Translations under genes and position numbers: made by a program
The notes under the pieces: generated by a model
Databases searched by the model: none
The model's input: only the letters and a program-made list of their open reading frames with translations
What the model was told of the DNA's origin: nothing
Shown: positions 54,497-62,633 of the stretch, one piece after another
How the letters are laid out: each line of letters opens with the position of its first letter
Position numbering within the stretch: the stretch's first letter is position 1
DNA from: Erysipelotrichaceae bacterium
GTDB taxonomy: Bacteria > Bacillota_I > Bacilli_A > Erysipelotrichales > Erysipelotrichaceae
DNA: 64,000 nt
Reading direction: 5' to 3'
NCBI GenBank assembly: GCA_017404785.1
Contig: JAFRBQ010000006.1
Span: 1 to 64,000 of the forward strand

Positions 54497-54522
54497 ACCC
54501 GCTGTAAAGCGGGTTTTTCTTT
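54497..54522 (+). terminator. Intrinsic terminator of ftsAZ
   Basis: ACCCGCT-GTAA-AGCGGGT followed by TTTTCTTT. Confidence 0.93.
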
Positions 54523-54565
54523 ATCTTTCAGGGAAGATCATTTATTTGTAATTAAAGATAATATT

Positions 54566-54574
54566 TGTTAAAAT
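54566..54574 (+). promoter_or_regulatory. Extended -10 box upstream of the mini-ORF and CNNM gene
   Basis: TGtTAAAAT ends ten bases before the ATG at 54585, so the first codon of the mini-ORF lies close to the expected transcription start. Confidence 0.55.
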
Positions 54575-54584
54575 ATTCATCGTT

Positions 54585-54650
54585 ATGTATAAATTAGAAG
54601 ATGTTCCTTTACCGTGTAGATCCCATCTCAGAAATGAGGTGCTTTTATGA
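54585..54650 (+). CDS. Possible 21-residue leader peptide overlapping the CNNM gene
   Basis: An ATG starts a 21-codon frame (MYKLEDVPLPCRSHLRNEVL, then L) whose TGA at 54648-54650 overlaps the ATG of the next gene at 54647 in the ATGA pattern used for translational coupling. It starts near the predicted transcript end and has no ribosome-binding site. Its last codons cover a hairpin that would hide the CNNM ribosome-binding site (CATCTCA-GAAA-TGAGGTG, 54624-54641). A leader-peptide role is inference; the frame could be chance. Confidence 0.4.
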   Translation: MYKLEDVPLPCRSHLRNEVLL

Positions 54651-55906
54651 GTAACAGCACCATTCTAATGATTCTAATAATACTGGTCCTTTTATACAGC
54701 TTTTTCTCTGCGTCGGAAACAGCTTTTACTTCGCTCAATAAGATCAAGCTGAAGGCCTTGGCCAATTCCGGAAACAGAAGGGCCGCCAGTACTCTGGAAC
54801 TCATGGAAGATTTCTCAAAACTGCTTACGACGATCCTAATCGGTAATACTATTGTCAATGTCGTTTCGGCATCTCTGGCTACAGTTCTGTTCACCAGGAT
54901 CCTTGGTGGCAACGGAGTAGCTGTTTCATCTGTAGTCATGACGCTTGTGATCATGATCATCGGTGAGATCCTTCCTAAAAATATGGCTAAATATGTTCCC
55001 GAGAAGTTCGCGATGTCATCTACACCGTTCCTGAAATTCCTGGTGTTCATCTTTACACCTTTGTCTTTTATCTTCAGATATATGGAAAAACTGATAGCCC
55101 GTTTTTATGGCGATGTAAATGATACATATACGACTGATGAATTCATCACGATGGTCGAAGAAGCCAATGAAGACGGCGATATCGAAGACCACGAAGCCGA
55201 GATCATCACCAATGCGTTGGAATTCAATGACCTCGATGTTGGCGAGATACTGACCCCGAGGATCGATGTCATAGCTGTTGAACTTGGTGAGGACAGTATT
55301 GAAGAGATTGAACTGAAATACCGCGATTCCGGTTATTCAAGACTGCCGGTCTATGAAGACAGTATCGACAACATCATCGGTGTTCTGATCGAAAAGGATT
55401 TCTATTACCATCTGTTGTATGAAAAATCCACCAATATCAAGGAAGTACTTAAACCTGTAATCTATACTTCACCGCAGGTGAAGATCTCATCATTGCTCAA
55501 GCAGTTCCAGACCTCCAAATCGCATATGGCGATAGTCGTTGACGAATACGGCGGTACGCAGGGCATCATCACGATGGAAGATATCCTGGAAGAGCTCGTC
55601 GGAGAAATATACGATGAACACGATAGAGTCATTGAATACTACAAGAAGCTCGATGATAACACGTATCTTGTCAAAGCGGATGAGGATATCGATGAGATGT
55701 TCGATCACTTTGCCATCGAGAATGATGAAGACTATGAATTCAATACGGTTTCTGCCTGGGTCATCGACATCCTGGACAAGATCCCGGTCAAGGGCGACAG
55801 TTTCGATTTCAAGAATATGCATGTTGAAGTGACAGATGCGGATTCCAAGAAGGTCAACGAGATAAAGATAACCTTCAAGAAGCAGGAAGAGGAGAAGGAC
55901 AAGTAA
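54647..55906 (+). CDS. CNNM/CorC-type transporter protein (DUF21, CBS pair, CorC_HlyC domain)
   Basis: The 419-residue protein has a DUF21 membrane domain (about 1-185; SASETAFTSLNKIK near residue 22, IIGEILPKN near residue 105). A CBS pair follows (about 195-325; GEILTPRIDVIAVE and SHMAIVVDEYGGTQGIITMEDI). The C-terminal acidic CorC_HlyC domain (about 335-415) includes VSAWVIDILDKIPVKGD. Family members are linked to Mg2+ or other divalent ion export or regulation. The ribosome-binding site GAGGTG lies inside a hairpin and may be opened by translation of the mini-ORF upstream. Confidence 0.9.
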   Translation: MSNSTILMILIILVLLYSFFSASETAFTSLNKIKLKALANSGNRRAASTLELMEDFSKLLTTILIGNTIVNVVSASLATVLFTRILGGNGVAVSSVVMTLVIMIIGEILPKNMAKYVPEKFAMSSTPFLKFLVFIFTPLSFIFRYMEKLIARFYGDVNDTYTTDEFITMVEEANEDGDIEDHEAEIITNALEFNDLDVGEILTPRIDVIAVELGEDSIEEIELKYRDSGYSRLPVYEDSIDNIIGVLIEKDFYYHLLYEKSTNIKEVLKPVIYTSPQVKISSLLKQFQTSKSHMAIVVDEYGGTQGIITMEDILEELVGEIYDEHDRVIEYYKKLDDNTYLVKADEDIDEMFDHFAIENDEDYEFNTVSAWVIDILDKIPVKGDSFDFKNMHVEVTDADSKKVNEIKITFKKQEEEKDK

Positions 55907-55918
55907 TTGTCCTTTTAA
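55895..55918 (+). terminator. Terminator spanning the CNNM stop codon
   Basis: AAGGACAA-GTAA-TTGTCCTT, with the TAA inside the loop, followed by a short T tail that meets the rsmE promoter. Confidence 0.85.
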
Positions 55919-55920
55919 GT

Positions 55921-55926
55921 TATAAT
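55921..55926 (+). promoter_or_regulatory. -10 box of rsmE, leaderless geometry
   Basis: TATAAT ends six bases before the ATG at 55933 and begins 14 bases after the previous stop. The surrounding string TATAATTAGGCTATG differs from the priA junction TATAATTAGGGTATG by one base. Confidence 0.72.
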
Positions 55927-55932
55927 TAGGCT

Positions 55933-56619
55933 ATGCAGCAGTACTTTACAGATAAGAAACTTGAAATAGACAGGACGTTCAGGCTTGATGATGAAGTCCT
56001 TTATCATCTGATCAAAGTTCTGCGCAAAGATCCTTCATATATCTTCAGAGTTGCTGATATTGATGGCGATATCTATCATTGTCATCTGGTAAATAACGGT
56101 GAGTGTATAACAATAGAAAAACTCGATGAGAATAATGAACTGGATTGCGATATCACCTGCATACTTTCTTTATTCAAGAACGATAAATTTGAACTCTGTC
56201 TGCAGAAACTAACCGAACTGGGCGTAAAGCGTTTTGTTCCATATCAGTCGGTAAGAAGCGTGGTAAAGGCTAAAGATGACAAAAAAGTTCTTAGAATGAG
56301 AAAGATCGTAAAGGAAGCTGCTGAACAGTCTCACCGCAATCTGATCCCTGAAGTATGTGAAGTAGCCTCACTGAAGGATCTTGATAAATATCTCAGTGAA
56401 AACAACTATATCTGTTATGAAAGCTCAAGAAATATCGTCGATGTCGATACAGGAAGATCGCTCACTTATATAATCGGTCCGGAAGGCGGTTTTGAGAATA
56501 AGGAATACGAAACTATCTGCGATATGGGTTTTGAACCTATAAGTTTAGGCAAGAGGATCCTTAGAGCTGAAACGGCAGCCATATATATGACAAGCATTAT
56601 TGTAGGTAAATGCCAATGA
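55933..56619 (+). CDS. rsmE: 16S rRNA m3U1498 methyltransferase RsmE
   Basis: The 228-residue SPOUT enzyme has an N-terminal PUA-like domain (HLIKVLRKD-type segment YHLIKVLRKDPSY near residue 24) and the knot with QKLTELGVKRFVPYQSVRSV near residue 90, EAAEQSHRNLIPEV near residue 130, IIGPEGGFENKEYE near residue 177 and LGKRILRAETAA near residue 203. Full length. It overlaps mtaB by an ATGA. Confidence 0.95.
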   Translation: MQQYFTDKKLEIDRTFRLDDEVLYHLIKVLRKDPSYIFRVADIDGDIYHCHLVNNGECITIEKLDENNELDCDITCILSLFKNDKFELCLQKLTELGVKRFVPYQSVRSVVKAKDDKKVLRMRKIVKEAAEQSHRNLIPEVCEVASLKDLDKYLSENNYICYESSRNIVDVDTGRSLTYIIGPEGGFENKEYETICDMGFEPISLGKRILRAETAAIYMTSIIVGKCQ

Positions 56620-57875
56620 AAACTTATGCAATGATGATCCTTGGTTGCAAAGTCAATGACTATGAAGCGACCTATGTAAGAGAAAACATGAATAAACACT
56701 TCAAGGAAGTGGATTTCAAGGATAAAGCTGATATTTATCTTATTTTTACATGCTGCGTGACCAATACCGCAGAAGCCAAGACCAGAAAGTTCATTCATGC
56801 GGCAAGACGCAACAATCCCGAAAGTTACATCGCTGCCATAGGTTGTCTGAGCCAGATAAAAAGTGATACGGAAGTATTTGAAGATGTCGATCTGATCATC
56901 GGTTCCGATCACAAGGATAAGATCGTCGAGCTGATCGTTGAACAGGTCAAGGACAATCTTGTCTCAGAAAAGATCAGTGAAGATTTTGAAGACCTCTATA
57001 TCGAAGCCTATCCGACCAAGTCGCGTTCTTTCCTCAAGATCGAAGATGGCTGTAATCAGTTCTGCTCCTATTGCATCATCCCTTATTCAAGAGGAAGACA
57101 AAGAAGCGGTGATCATCATAAGATCCTTGAAGAGGCAAGGATACTTGCGAAAACCAACAGAGAGATCGTTTTAACAGGCATCCATACCGGCAGGTATGAT
57201 GATGGCGAATATGATCTTCATAAGCTTCTGAAAGACATGTGCGAGATAAAAGGACTTGAAACCATCAGGCTCTCTTCGATCGAGATCACCGAAATAAATG
57301 ATCAGATCATTAATCTTATGCAGAAAAACGATAAAATAGCGCATCATCTGCATATCCCGGTGCAGAGCTGTGACGATACGATCCTGAAACTCATGAACAG
57401 GCCTTATACGATCAAGGAATACAAGGACAGAGTTTCCTATATCCGGAAGATGATTCCGGATATTTCGATCTCTACCGACCTGATAGTCGGGTTCCCGAAT
57501 GAGACTGATGAACTATTCAACAATACCCTCAACAATATAAAAGAAATCGGTTTCTCCTTTATCCATGTCTTCCCGTATTCTAGGAAGCAGGGAACAGTTG
57601 CGGATAAAATGGAAGGGCATATCAATCCAAAGATCAAAAAACAAAGAGTCAAGGATGTCATGGAACTGCAGAAACAGTATACCAGAAAGTACCATGATCT
57701 TTTCCTGAACAGAAAAGTAAAAGTCCTGATCGAAAAAAGCGATGTCGATTATTCATATGGTTACAGCAAGGAATACATCTACACCAAAATCAAAGGTATT
57801 CATGAAACTGGTAAAATAATAGATGTCATGATTGAAGATACAAGACAAGAGGTGACTGGGAGTGCTGTTATCTAG
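56616..57875 (+). CDS. mtaB: tRNA ms2t6A methylthiotransferase MtaB
   Basis: The 419-residue radical SAM enzyme attaches a methylthio group to t6A37 in tRNAs. The N-terminal UPF0004 domain binds the second cluster (LGCKVNDYEA, TCCVTNTAEAKTRK, AIGCLSQ). The SAM motif is EDGCNQFCSYCIIPYSRGR near residue 145, and a TRAM domain ends the protein (about 360-419). An ATG six bases upstream (56610) is also in frame; the ATGA overlap with rsmE favours 56616. Confidence 0.94.
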   Translation: MKTYAMMILGCKVNDYEATYVRENMNKHFKEVDFKDKADIYLIFTCCVTNTAEAKTRKFIHAARRNNPESYIAAIGCLSQIKSDTEVFEDVDLIIGSDHKDKIVELIVEQVKDNLVSEKISEDFEDLYIEAYPTKSRSFLKIEDGCNQFCSYCIIPYSRGRQRSGDHHKILEEARILAKTNREIVLTGIHTGRYDDGEYDLHKLLKDMCEIKGLETIRLSSIEITEINDQIINLMQKNDKIAHHLHIPVQSCDDTILKLMNRPYTIKEYKDRVSYIRKMIPDISISTDLIVGFPNETDELFNNTLNNIKEIGFSFIHVFPYSRKQGTVADKMEGHINPKIKKQRVKDVMELQKQYTRKYHDLFLNRKVKVLIEKSDVDYSYGYSKEYIYTKIKGIHETGKIIDVMIEDTRQEVTGSAVI

Positions 57876-59298
57876 ACTTTTTGCGGGTGCTCCGGATATC
57901 GAGATCGAACAGTTGTCGATCGATTCAAGGACTTCGATGAAGAACGCGATTTTCTTCTGCCTTGACGGTATCAAATATGACGGCCATGACTATATCGAAG
58001 AAGCCATAAACAATGGAGCCAAGGTCATCGTCTATTCAAAACCTCAGGAAAACAAATTCAATGCGATCTACATCAAGGTCTCCAATGTCAACAACGTCCT
58101 GGTCAAAGTAGCCGATATCTTCTATATGAATCCCAATGAAGGGATCAGCAAGTATATCGTTTCAGGCAACTACGGTCGCTGTTCAGTTGCCTCATTCATC
58201 AATCATTATCTGAATAAGGTCTCCAACTGCGGTTATATCGGGATCCTGGGCATAAAGTATAACGGGCTGGAACTCAATTCCAGTTTCGATACGCTCAACA
58301 TCCTGGATAACCTCAAGCTATTGGATACGATGAAAAAGAATGAAGTCAAGGCAGTCACCTTTGAGGCCAACGCCATTTCGCTGAACTTAAGAAAGCTCGA
58401 CGGCATAAAGCCTGACTGTTTCATCTATACCTGCACAAACAGAAATTCATCGGAATTCCAGTCGATCGATTACTACAACTACATCAGAAGATATCTTTAT
58501 ACCTTGGAAAACACGACCAAGGTCATCTTCAATGTTGACGATGACTCATATAATGAATTTGAAGACTGCGTCGAAAACTGTGTGACCTATGGTACCTCGA
58601 CTGTAGCGGATTACCAGATCAGAGATATCTCCGTTACAAGTAAGGGTATCAGTTTCAAGATCATTCATGAGGAAGTATCATACAATGTCAGATCTTCTTT
58701 GCAGGGCAGAGTCAATGTCTATAATCTGACAGCAGCGATTGCTGCTTTACATCAGACGGGTTATCAGCTCGAGGATATAATCGAAAAGATCTCGGATGTG
58801 GAATGTGTTGATGGTGTCATGGAGAAGGTGGATGATGAATACAACATCATTGTCGATGATGCCTATGACACAAATTCGATCGAGGAAGTCTGTGAGTACG
58901 CCGCGACTGTCAAACAGAAGAATAAGGCTATTGGAGTTATTTCGATAAACCATACCGATACGGACAAGCGTCTGGAAAAGATCATGGCCATCCTGGAAAA
59001 GTATCTGGATATCATCATTCTGACGGAAAATGAATCACTGGAATCGGAAGTGATGGAGATCCTGAACCGCTGTAACAGATATATCAAGACCAAGAGGGTT
59101 ATCTGCATACCGCTTAGATCCTATGCCATTGAAAATGCTGTAGAGATCATGAATAAAAATGATACAGTAATAATAGTAGGAAAAGGCAATGAAAGATTCC
59201 TTTCCATGGGTCTGGGCAAGGAATTCTATTATGGCGATAAACACTATACAAAGAAATTCATTGAAAAAAGAAGGAGCGAAGAAAATGAAACTGTCTAA
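57862..59298 (+). CDS. MurE-like protein lacking ATPase and ligase residues (probable pseudoenzyme)
   Basis: The 478-residue protein follows the three-domain MurE layout. The N-terminal domain has IDSRTSMKNAIFFCLDGIKYDGHDYI. The Mur ligase P-loop (GTNGKTS) is changed to SGNYGRCS near residues 101-108, losing the Lys. The substrate site SSHAL is replaced by EANAIS near residue 168, the TNL..DHLD segment by CTNRNSSEF near residue 181, and the carbamylated Lys is absent. The C-terminal domain keeps IIVGKGNERF-type sequence (family GKGHE). It cannot be a normal ligase. A structural, regulatory or sensing role is possible. The GTG start follows GAGGTGA and overlaps mtaB by 14 bases; deoC overlaps its end. 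Confidence 0.8.
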   Translation: MLLSRLFAGAPDIEIEQLSIDSRTSMKNAIFFCLDGIKYDGHDYIEEAINNGAKVIVYSKPQENKFNAIYIKVSNVNNVLVKVADIFYMNPNEGISKYIVSGNYGRCSVASFINHYLNKVSNCGYIGILGIKYNGLELNSSFDTLNILDNLKLLDTMKKNEVKAVTFEANAISLNLRKLDGIKPDCFIYTCTNRNSSEFQSIDYYNYIRRYLYTLENTTKVIFNVDDDSYNEFEDCVENCVTYGTSTVADYQIRDISVTSKGISFKIIHEEVSYNVRSSLQGRVNVYNLTAAIAALHQTGYQLEDIIEKISDVECVDGVMEKVDDEYNIIVDDAYDTNSIEEVCEYAATVKQKNKAIGVISINHTDTDKRLEKIMAILEKYLDIIILTENESLESEVMEILNRCNRYIKTKRVICIPLRSYAIENAVEIMNKNDTVIIVGKGNERFLSMGLGKEFYYGDKHYTKKFIEKRRSEENETV

Positions 59299-59932
59299 GT
59301 ACATCGACCACACACTTCTGAAGGCAGATGCCTCTTTGGAAGCCATCAGAAAACTCTGTGATGAGGCAAAGGAATATGATTTCAAATCCGTATGCGTAAA
59401 TACCTGCAATATTCAATTCTGCAGGAAGCAGCTTGAAGGATCAGATGTGCTGGTGTGCTGCGTTATCGGCTTTCCATTGGGCGCCATGTCGACAGAAGCC
59501 AAGGTCATGGAGACAGAAGATGCGATAGCCAAAGGCGCTGATGAAGTTGATATGGTCATCAATATCGGTCGTCTTAAAGACAAGGACTATGCATATGTGA
59601 CCGATGAAATAAGAAGGATCAAGGAAGCCTGCGGTAACAAGACGCTCAAGGTCATCATCGAAACGTGCCTTTTGACTGATGAAGAAAAAGTCAAAGCCTG
59701 CGAATGCATCCTTGAAGCCAAGGCTGATTTCGTCAAGACCTCGACCGGTTTTTCAACAAATGGTGCAACATTTGAGGATGTGGCACTGCTGAAAAAGACC
59801 GTTGGCGACAGATGCCTGATCAAGGCTGCCGGTGGCGTAAGATCAAGAGAAGACTTCAACAGAATGATCGAACTTGGTGCCAACAGGATCGGGACTTCTT
59901 CAGGTACAAAGCTGATTGAAAAAGGTGAATAA
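59285..59932 (+). CDS. deoC: Deoxyribose-phosphate aldolase
   Basis: The 215-residue class I aldolase splits 2-deoxyribose-5-P. It has YIDHTLLKADAS near residue 6, VCVNTCNI near residue 37, ADEVDMVINIG near residue 86 with a catalytic Asp, the Schiff-base Lys in FVKTSTGFST near residue 150 and IKAAGGVRS near residue 180. The start at 59285 follows AAGGAG; an in-frame start at 59189 would extend 96 bases into the MurE-like gene. Confidence 0.96.
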   Translation: MKLSKYIDHTLLKADASLEAIRKLCDEAKEYDFKSVCVNTCNIQFCRKQLEGSDVLVCCVIGFPLGAMSTEAKVMETEDAIAKGADEVDMVINIGRLKDKDYAYVTDEIRRIKEACGNKTLKVIIETCLLTDEEKVKACECILEAKADFVKTSTGFSTNGATFEDVALLKKTVGDRCLIKAAGGVRSREDFNRMIELGANRIGTSSGTKLIEKGE

Positions 59933-59963
59933 AGTTTTTTGTAGAAAAACGCAAAGTTTGTTA

Positions 59964-59969
59964 TATAAT
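59964..59969 (+). promoter_or_regulatory. -10 box of rpsU
   Basis: TATAAT lies 29 bases before the rpsU start. The leader includes the strong ribosome-binding site GAGAGGGGGTG. Confidence 0.6.
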
Positions 59970-59998
59970 ATAAGAGCTGACCGAGAGGGGGTGAAATT

Positions 59999-60178
59999 GT
60001 GGCAAAGGTGATCGTTAAGGAAAACGAACAGTTAGATGATGCTTTACGTCGTTTTAAGAGACAGGTCTCTAGAAATGGAACGCTTCTCGAAGTTAGAAAA
60101 AGAGAGTATTACGTCAAGCCTGGTGTTAAGAAAAGATTAAAGAGAGAAAACGCCAGAAAATTAAGAAGATCTAAATAA
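59999..60178 (+). CDS. rpsU: 30S ribosomal protein S21
   Basis: A GTG at 59999 opens a 59-residue frame starting [20 protein letters not shown]. It continues with the basic [20 protein letters not shown] and ends [15 protein letters not shown], the S21 pattern and length. The strong GAGGGGG site upstream supports the GTG start. S21 aids translation initiation. The gene lies between deoC and a PfkB kinase and has its own promoter and terminator. Confidence 0.96.
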   Translation: MAKVIVKENEQLDDALRRFKRQVSRNGTLLEVRKREYYVKPGVKKRLKRENARKLRRSK

Positions 60179-60179
60179 G

Positions 60180-60207
60180 CCAACTGATAAAGTTGGTTTT
60201 CTTTTTG
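60180..60207 (+). terminator. Intrinsic terminator of rpsU
   Basis: CCAACT (60180-60185) pairs with AGTTGG (60191-60196), followed by TTTTCTTTTT. It runs directly into the -10 box of the next gene. Confidence 0.88.
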
Positions 60208-60213
60208 TATAAT
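60208..60213 (+). promoter_or_regulatory. -10 box of the PfkB kinase, leaderless geometry
   Basis: TATAAT ends six bases before the GTG at 60220. The bases between (AGATAC) contain no ribosome-binding site. Confidence 0.7.
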
Positions 60214-60219
60214 AGATAC

Positions 60220-61101
60220 GTGAGTTTAATTAATGTTGTCGGGGGATCATGTGTCGATCTGCTGATGAAAAATGTGAACGAAGAAGCTTTCTTTTCCGGA
60301 TCCTATAAGGTCGAAAGCATCAGAACTTCCTTTGGCGGAGATGCCTTAAACGAAAGCAGTGTCCTTAGACATTTCAACAAAGATGTCAGACTCATCAGTA
60401 TCGTCGGTGATGATGCCTATGGCGATCTGATCATTGACTATCTTAAAAACAATGATATCGGCTTCAATGAGAATATCAGAAAGAAAGGTGTTGAGACCTA
60501 CATCTCAATGGTGTTTATCGCGAAAGATGGTCAGCGCAGATTTGTCGGCAATGAAAACGGCTCACTCAGAGTCTTTGATCTGGCTGACATTGCAATTGAT
60601 GAAGATTGCCAATATGTCTCATTTGCTTCACTGTTCATGTCCAAGAATCTTGTTAATGACAAGCTTTGTGTTCTATTCAAGGAAATAAAAGATAAGGGGA
60701 TCATACTGTTTGTGGATTCATCCAATCCCAAGAATAGTGAAAGGATAGAAGACATGAGCTGTCTTAAATACGCGGATTACTTTCTGTGTAATGAGATAGA
60801 AGCTCAAAAGCTCTGTTATTCAGATGATATCAGAGAATGTGAAGCAAAACTCTATGATGCCGGAATAAAGAATGTTATTATCAAATGCGGTGAAAAAGGC
60901 TGCTTCTACAAGGGTGAGTATTATCCTGCAGGAAAGGTAGACTGTGTTGATTCAACAGGAGCCGGAGACAGCTTTGTGGCCGGTTTCATACAAAGTATCA
61001 GTGAAGGAAACAGCATTATAGAAGCCATCAGGACAGCCAATGATTATGGCAGCAGAGCCTGTGAGTACATTGGTGCGACAGAGTGGCTAAAACATATATA
61101 G
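60220..61101 (+). CDS. PfkB/ribokinase-family carbohydrate kinase
   Basis: The 293-residue kinase has the PfkB N-terminal motif NVVGGSCVDLLMKN near residue 4, TSFGGDALNESSVL near residue 35 (substrate-binding GG-N), DGQRRFVGNENG, VDSSNP-type LFVDSSNPKN near residue 165 and the C-terminal signature DSTGAGDSFVAGFI with the catalytic Asp near residue 246. The sugar substrate is not evident; deoC nearby hints at pentose metabolism but is in a separate transcript. The GTG at 60220 is chosen because it follows TATAAT by six bases and begins the family N-terminus; the upstream TTG at 60193 lies inside the terminator. Confidence 0.87.
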   Translation: MSLINVVGGSCVDLLMKNVNEEAFFSGSYKVESIRTSFGGDALNESSVLRHFNKDVRLISIVGDDAYGDLIIDYLKNNDIGFNENIRKKGVETYISMVFIAKDGQRRFVGNENGSLRVFDLADIAIDEDCQYVSFASLFMSKNLVNDKLCVLFKEIKDKGIILFVDSSNPKNSERIEDMSCLKYADYFLCNEIEAQKLCYSDDIRECEAKLYDAGIKNVIIKCGEKGCFYKGEYYPAGKVDCVDSTGAGDSFVAGFIQSISEGNSIIEAIRTANDYGSRACEYIGATEWLKHI

Positions 61102-61110
61102 GAAGAACTT

Positions 61111-62043
61111 ATGAAGTATACACTAGAAAATTTAAGTCAGGATGAATTGAGAAATATCGCAGGAGTGAACGATCAGAACATCGCGCTTCTGGAACAGCTT
61201 TACGGCTGCGGTATTGTCTATAGAGATAATTATTTCAAACTGTTGAGCGATGACAAGGAGACCTTTGACAGGTTTTCCCGTCATATGGATTATATTGTCC
61301 GCAAATGCAAGGACAATGTCATTGACCGCGATTTCATCACCCATTCTTTCATGCTGAATACCAGTGATGAAGAAGAAGATTTCGCGGATGAGATAATAGC
61401 CTATTCATATTCCGGCAAGCCTTTCAAATGCAAGACCTACAACCAGCATCGTTTCATCAAGGCTGTAAAGAAAGATGATCTGGTCTTTTCGATCGGACCT
61501 GCCGGTACCGGCAAGACTTTCCTGTCGGTATTGCTGGCAGTGACATATCTCAAGAAAGCGATCGTAAACAGGATAATAATAACGAGACCTGCAGTTGAAG
61601 CGGGTGAATCACTGGGCTTTTTACCAGGCGATCTCAAGGAGAAGATCGATCCGTATCTGATGCCTATCTATGATGCTCTGGACGCAATACTTGGCAAGGA
61701 ACAGAAGGATAAGCTGATCGAAAAAGGCGTGATCGAAGTAATGCCTCTGGCCTACATGCGGGGAAGGACTCTTGATGAAGCCTTCATAATCCTTGATGAA
61801 GCACAGAATACGACCGATAAACAGATGCTGATGTTTCTGACGAGACTGGGTTTCAATTCCAAGATGATCGTCAATGGCGATGTTACGCAGATCGACCTCA
61901 ACATCAACAAGAACCGCAGCGGTCTGATCCTGGCTGCCGAGAAACTCAAAGATATCGACAGGATCTCTTTTGTGGAGTTCAACAACAATGATGTCATCAG
62001 AAATCCGCTGGTCAAGATAATCATAGAAAGGTTTCAGATATAA
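61111..62043 (+). CDS. phoH: PhoH-like ATPase
   Basis: The 310-residue protein has an N-terminal domain (about 1-105), then a P-loop IGPAGTGKTFLSVLLAV near residue 128, RPAVEAGESLGFLPGDLKEKI near residue 155, YMRGRTLDEAFIILDEAQNTT near residue 215 and VNGDVTQIDL near residue 250. This group is linked to RNA metabolism and often lies next to ybeY, which is not here. An AGGAAG site precedes the ATG, and rdgB begins at its last base. Confidence 0.93.
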   Translation: MKYTLENLSQDELRNIAGVNDQNIALLEQLYGCGIVYRDNYFKLLSDDKETFDRFSRHMDYIVRKCKDNVIDRDFITHSFMLNTSDEEEDFADEIIAYSYSGKPFKCKTYNQHRFIKAVKKDDLVFSIGPAGTGKTFLSVLLAVTYLKKAIVNRIIITRPAVEAGESLGFLPGDLKEKIDPYLMPIYDALDAILGKEQKDKLIEKGVIEVMPLAYMRGRTLDEAFIILDEAQNTTDKQMLMFLTRLGFNSKMIVNGDVTQIDLNINKNRSGLILAAEKLKDIDRISFVEFNNNDVIRNPLVKIIIERFQI

Positions 62044-62633
62044 TGAAAAAACTGTTCATAGCTTCCGGTAATGCCCATAAACTTGAAGAGATCAACGATA
62101 TCCTTTCAAGGAATGGTGTAGAGATAGAACTTTATACGCCGAAAGATTTTGATTTCAAGGAAGAGCCAGTAGAAGACGGTACGACTTTTGAAGAGAATGC
62201 CTACAAGAAGGCGAGCTTCTATCATGAAAGAGTCAATATGCCTGTCATAGCGGATGATTCCGGCATCTGTATCGATTTTCTTGATGGCGGACCGGGCATT
62301 CATTCCGCAAGATATCTGAGTGACATGTCTTATCCGGAAAAATGCCAGTACATCATCAGGATGATGGATGGCGTAAAGGAGCGAGGAGCACGCTTTGTGG
62401 ACGTTTTATGTTTCATTGATATAAATAATGAAGTCAACTATTATAAAGGCGTAAACGAAGGGGAAATAGCGTTAGAAGCGAAAGGAGAAAAGGGCTTTGG
62501 CTACGATCCGATCTTTCTGATCCCTGAATACAACAGGACGGAAGCGGAACTCGGTGAAGACTACAAGAATGAGTTCTCACATCGGGCCAAGGCACTGAAG
62601 AAATGGATAATCGATGCAAAAGACAAACTCTAA
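62043..62633 (+). CDS. rdgB: Non-canonical purine NTP pyrophosphatase (RdgB/HAM1)
   Basis: The 196-residue enzyme hydrolyses ITP, dITP and XTP. Motifs are FIASGNAHKLEEI at the N-terminus, TTFEENAYKKASFY near residue 48, VIADDSGICIDFLDGGPGIHSARY near residue 66, and KGFGYDPIFLIPEYNRTEAEL near residue 150, then FSHRAKAL. It overlaps phoH by one base and the Lit-like gene by 20. Confidence 0.97.
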   Translation: MKKLFIASGNAHKLEEINDILSRNGVEIELYTPKDFDFKEEPVEDGTTFEENAYKKASFYHERVNMPVIADDSGICIDFLDGGPGIHSARYLSDMSYPEKCQYIIRMMDGVKERGARFVDVLCFIDINNEVNYYKGVNEGEIALEAKGEKGFGYDPIFLIPEYNRTEAELGEDYKNEFSHRAKALKKWIIDAKDKL

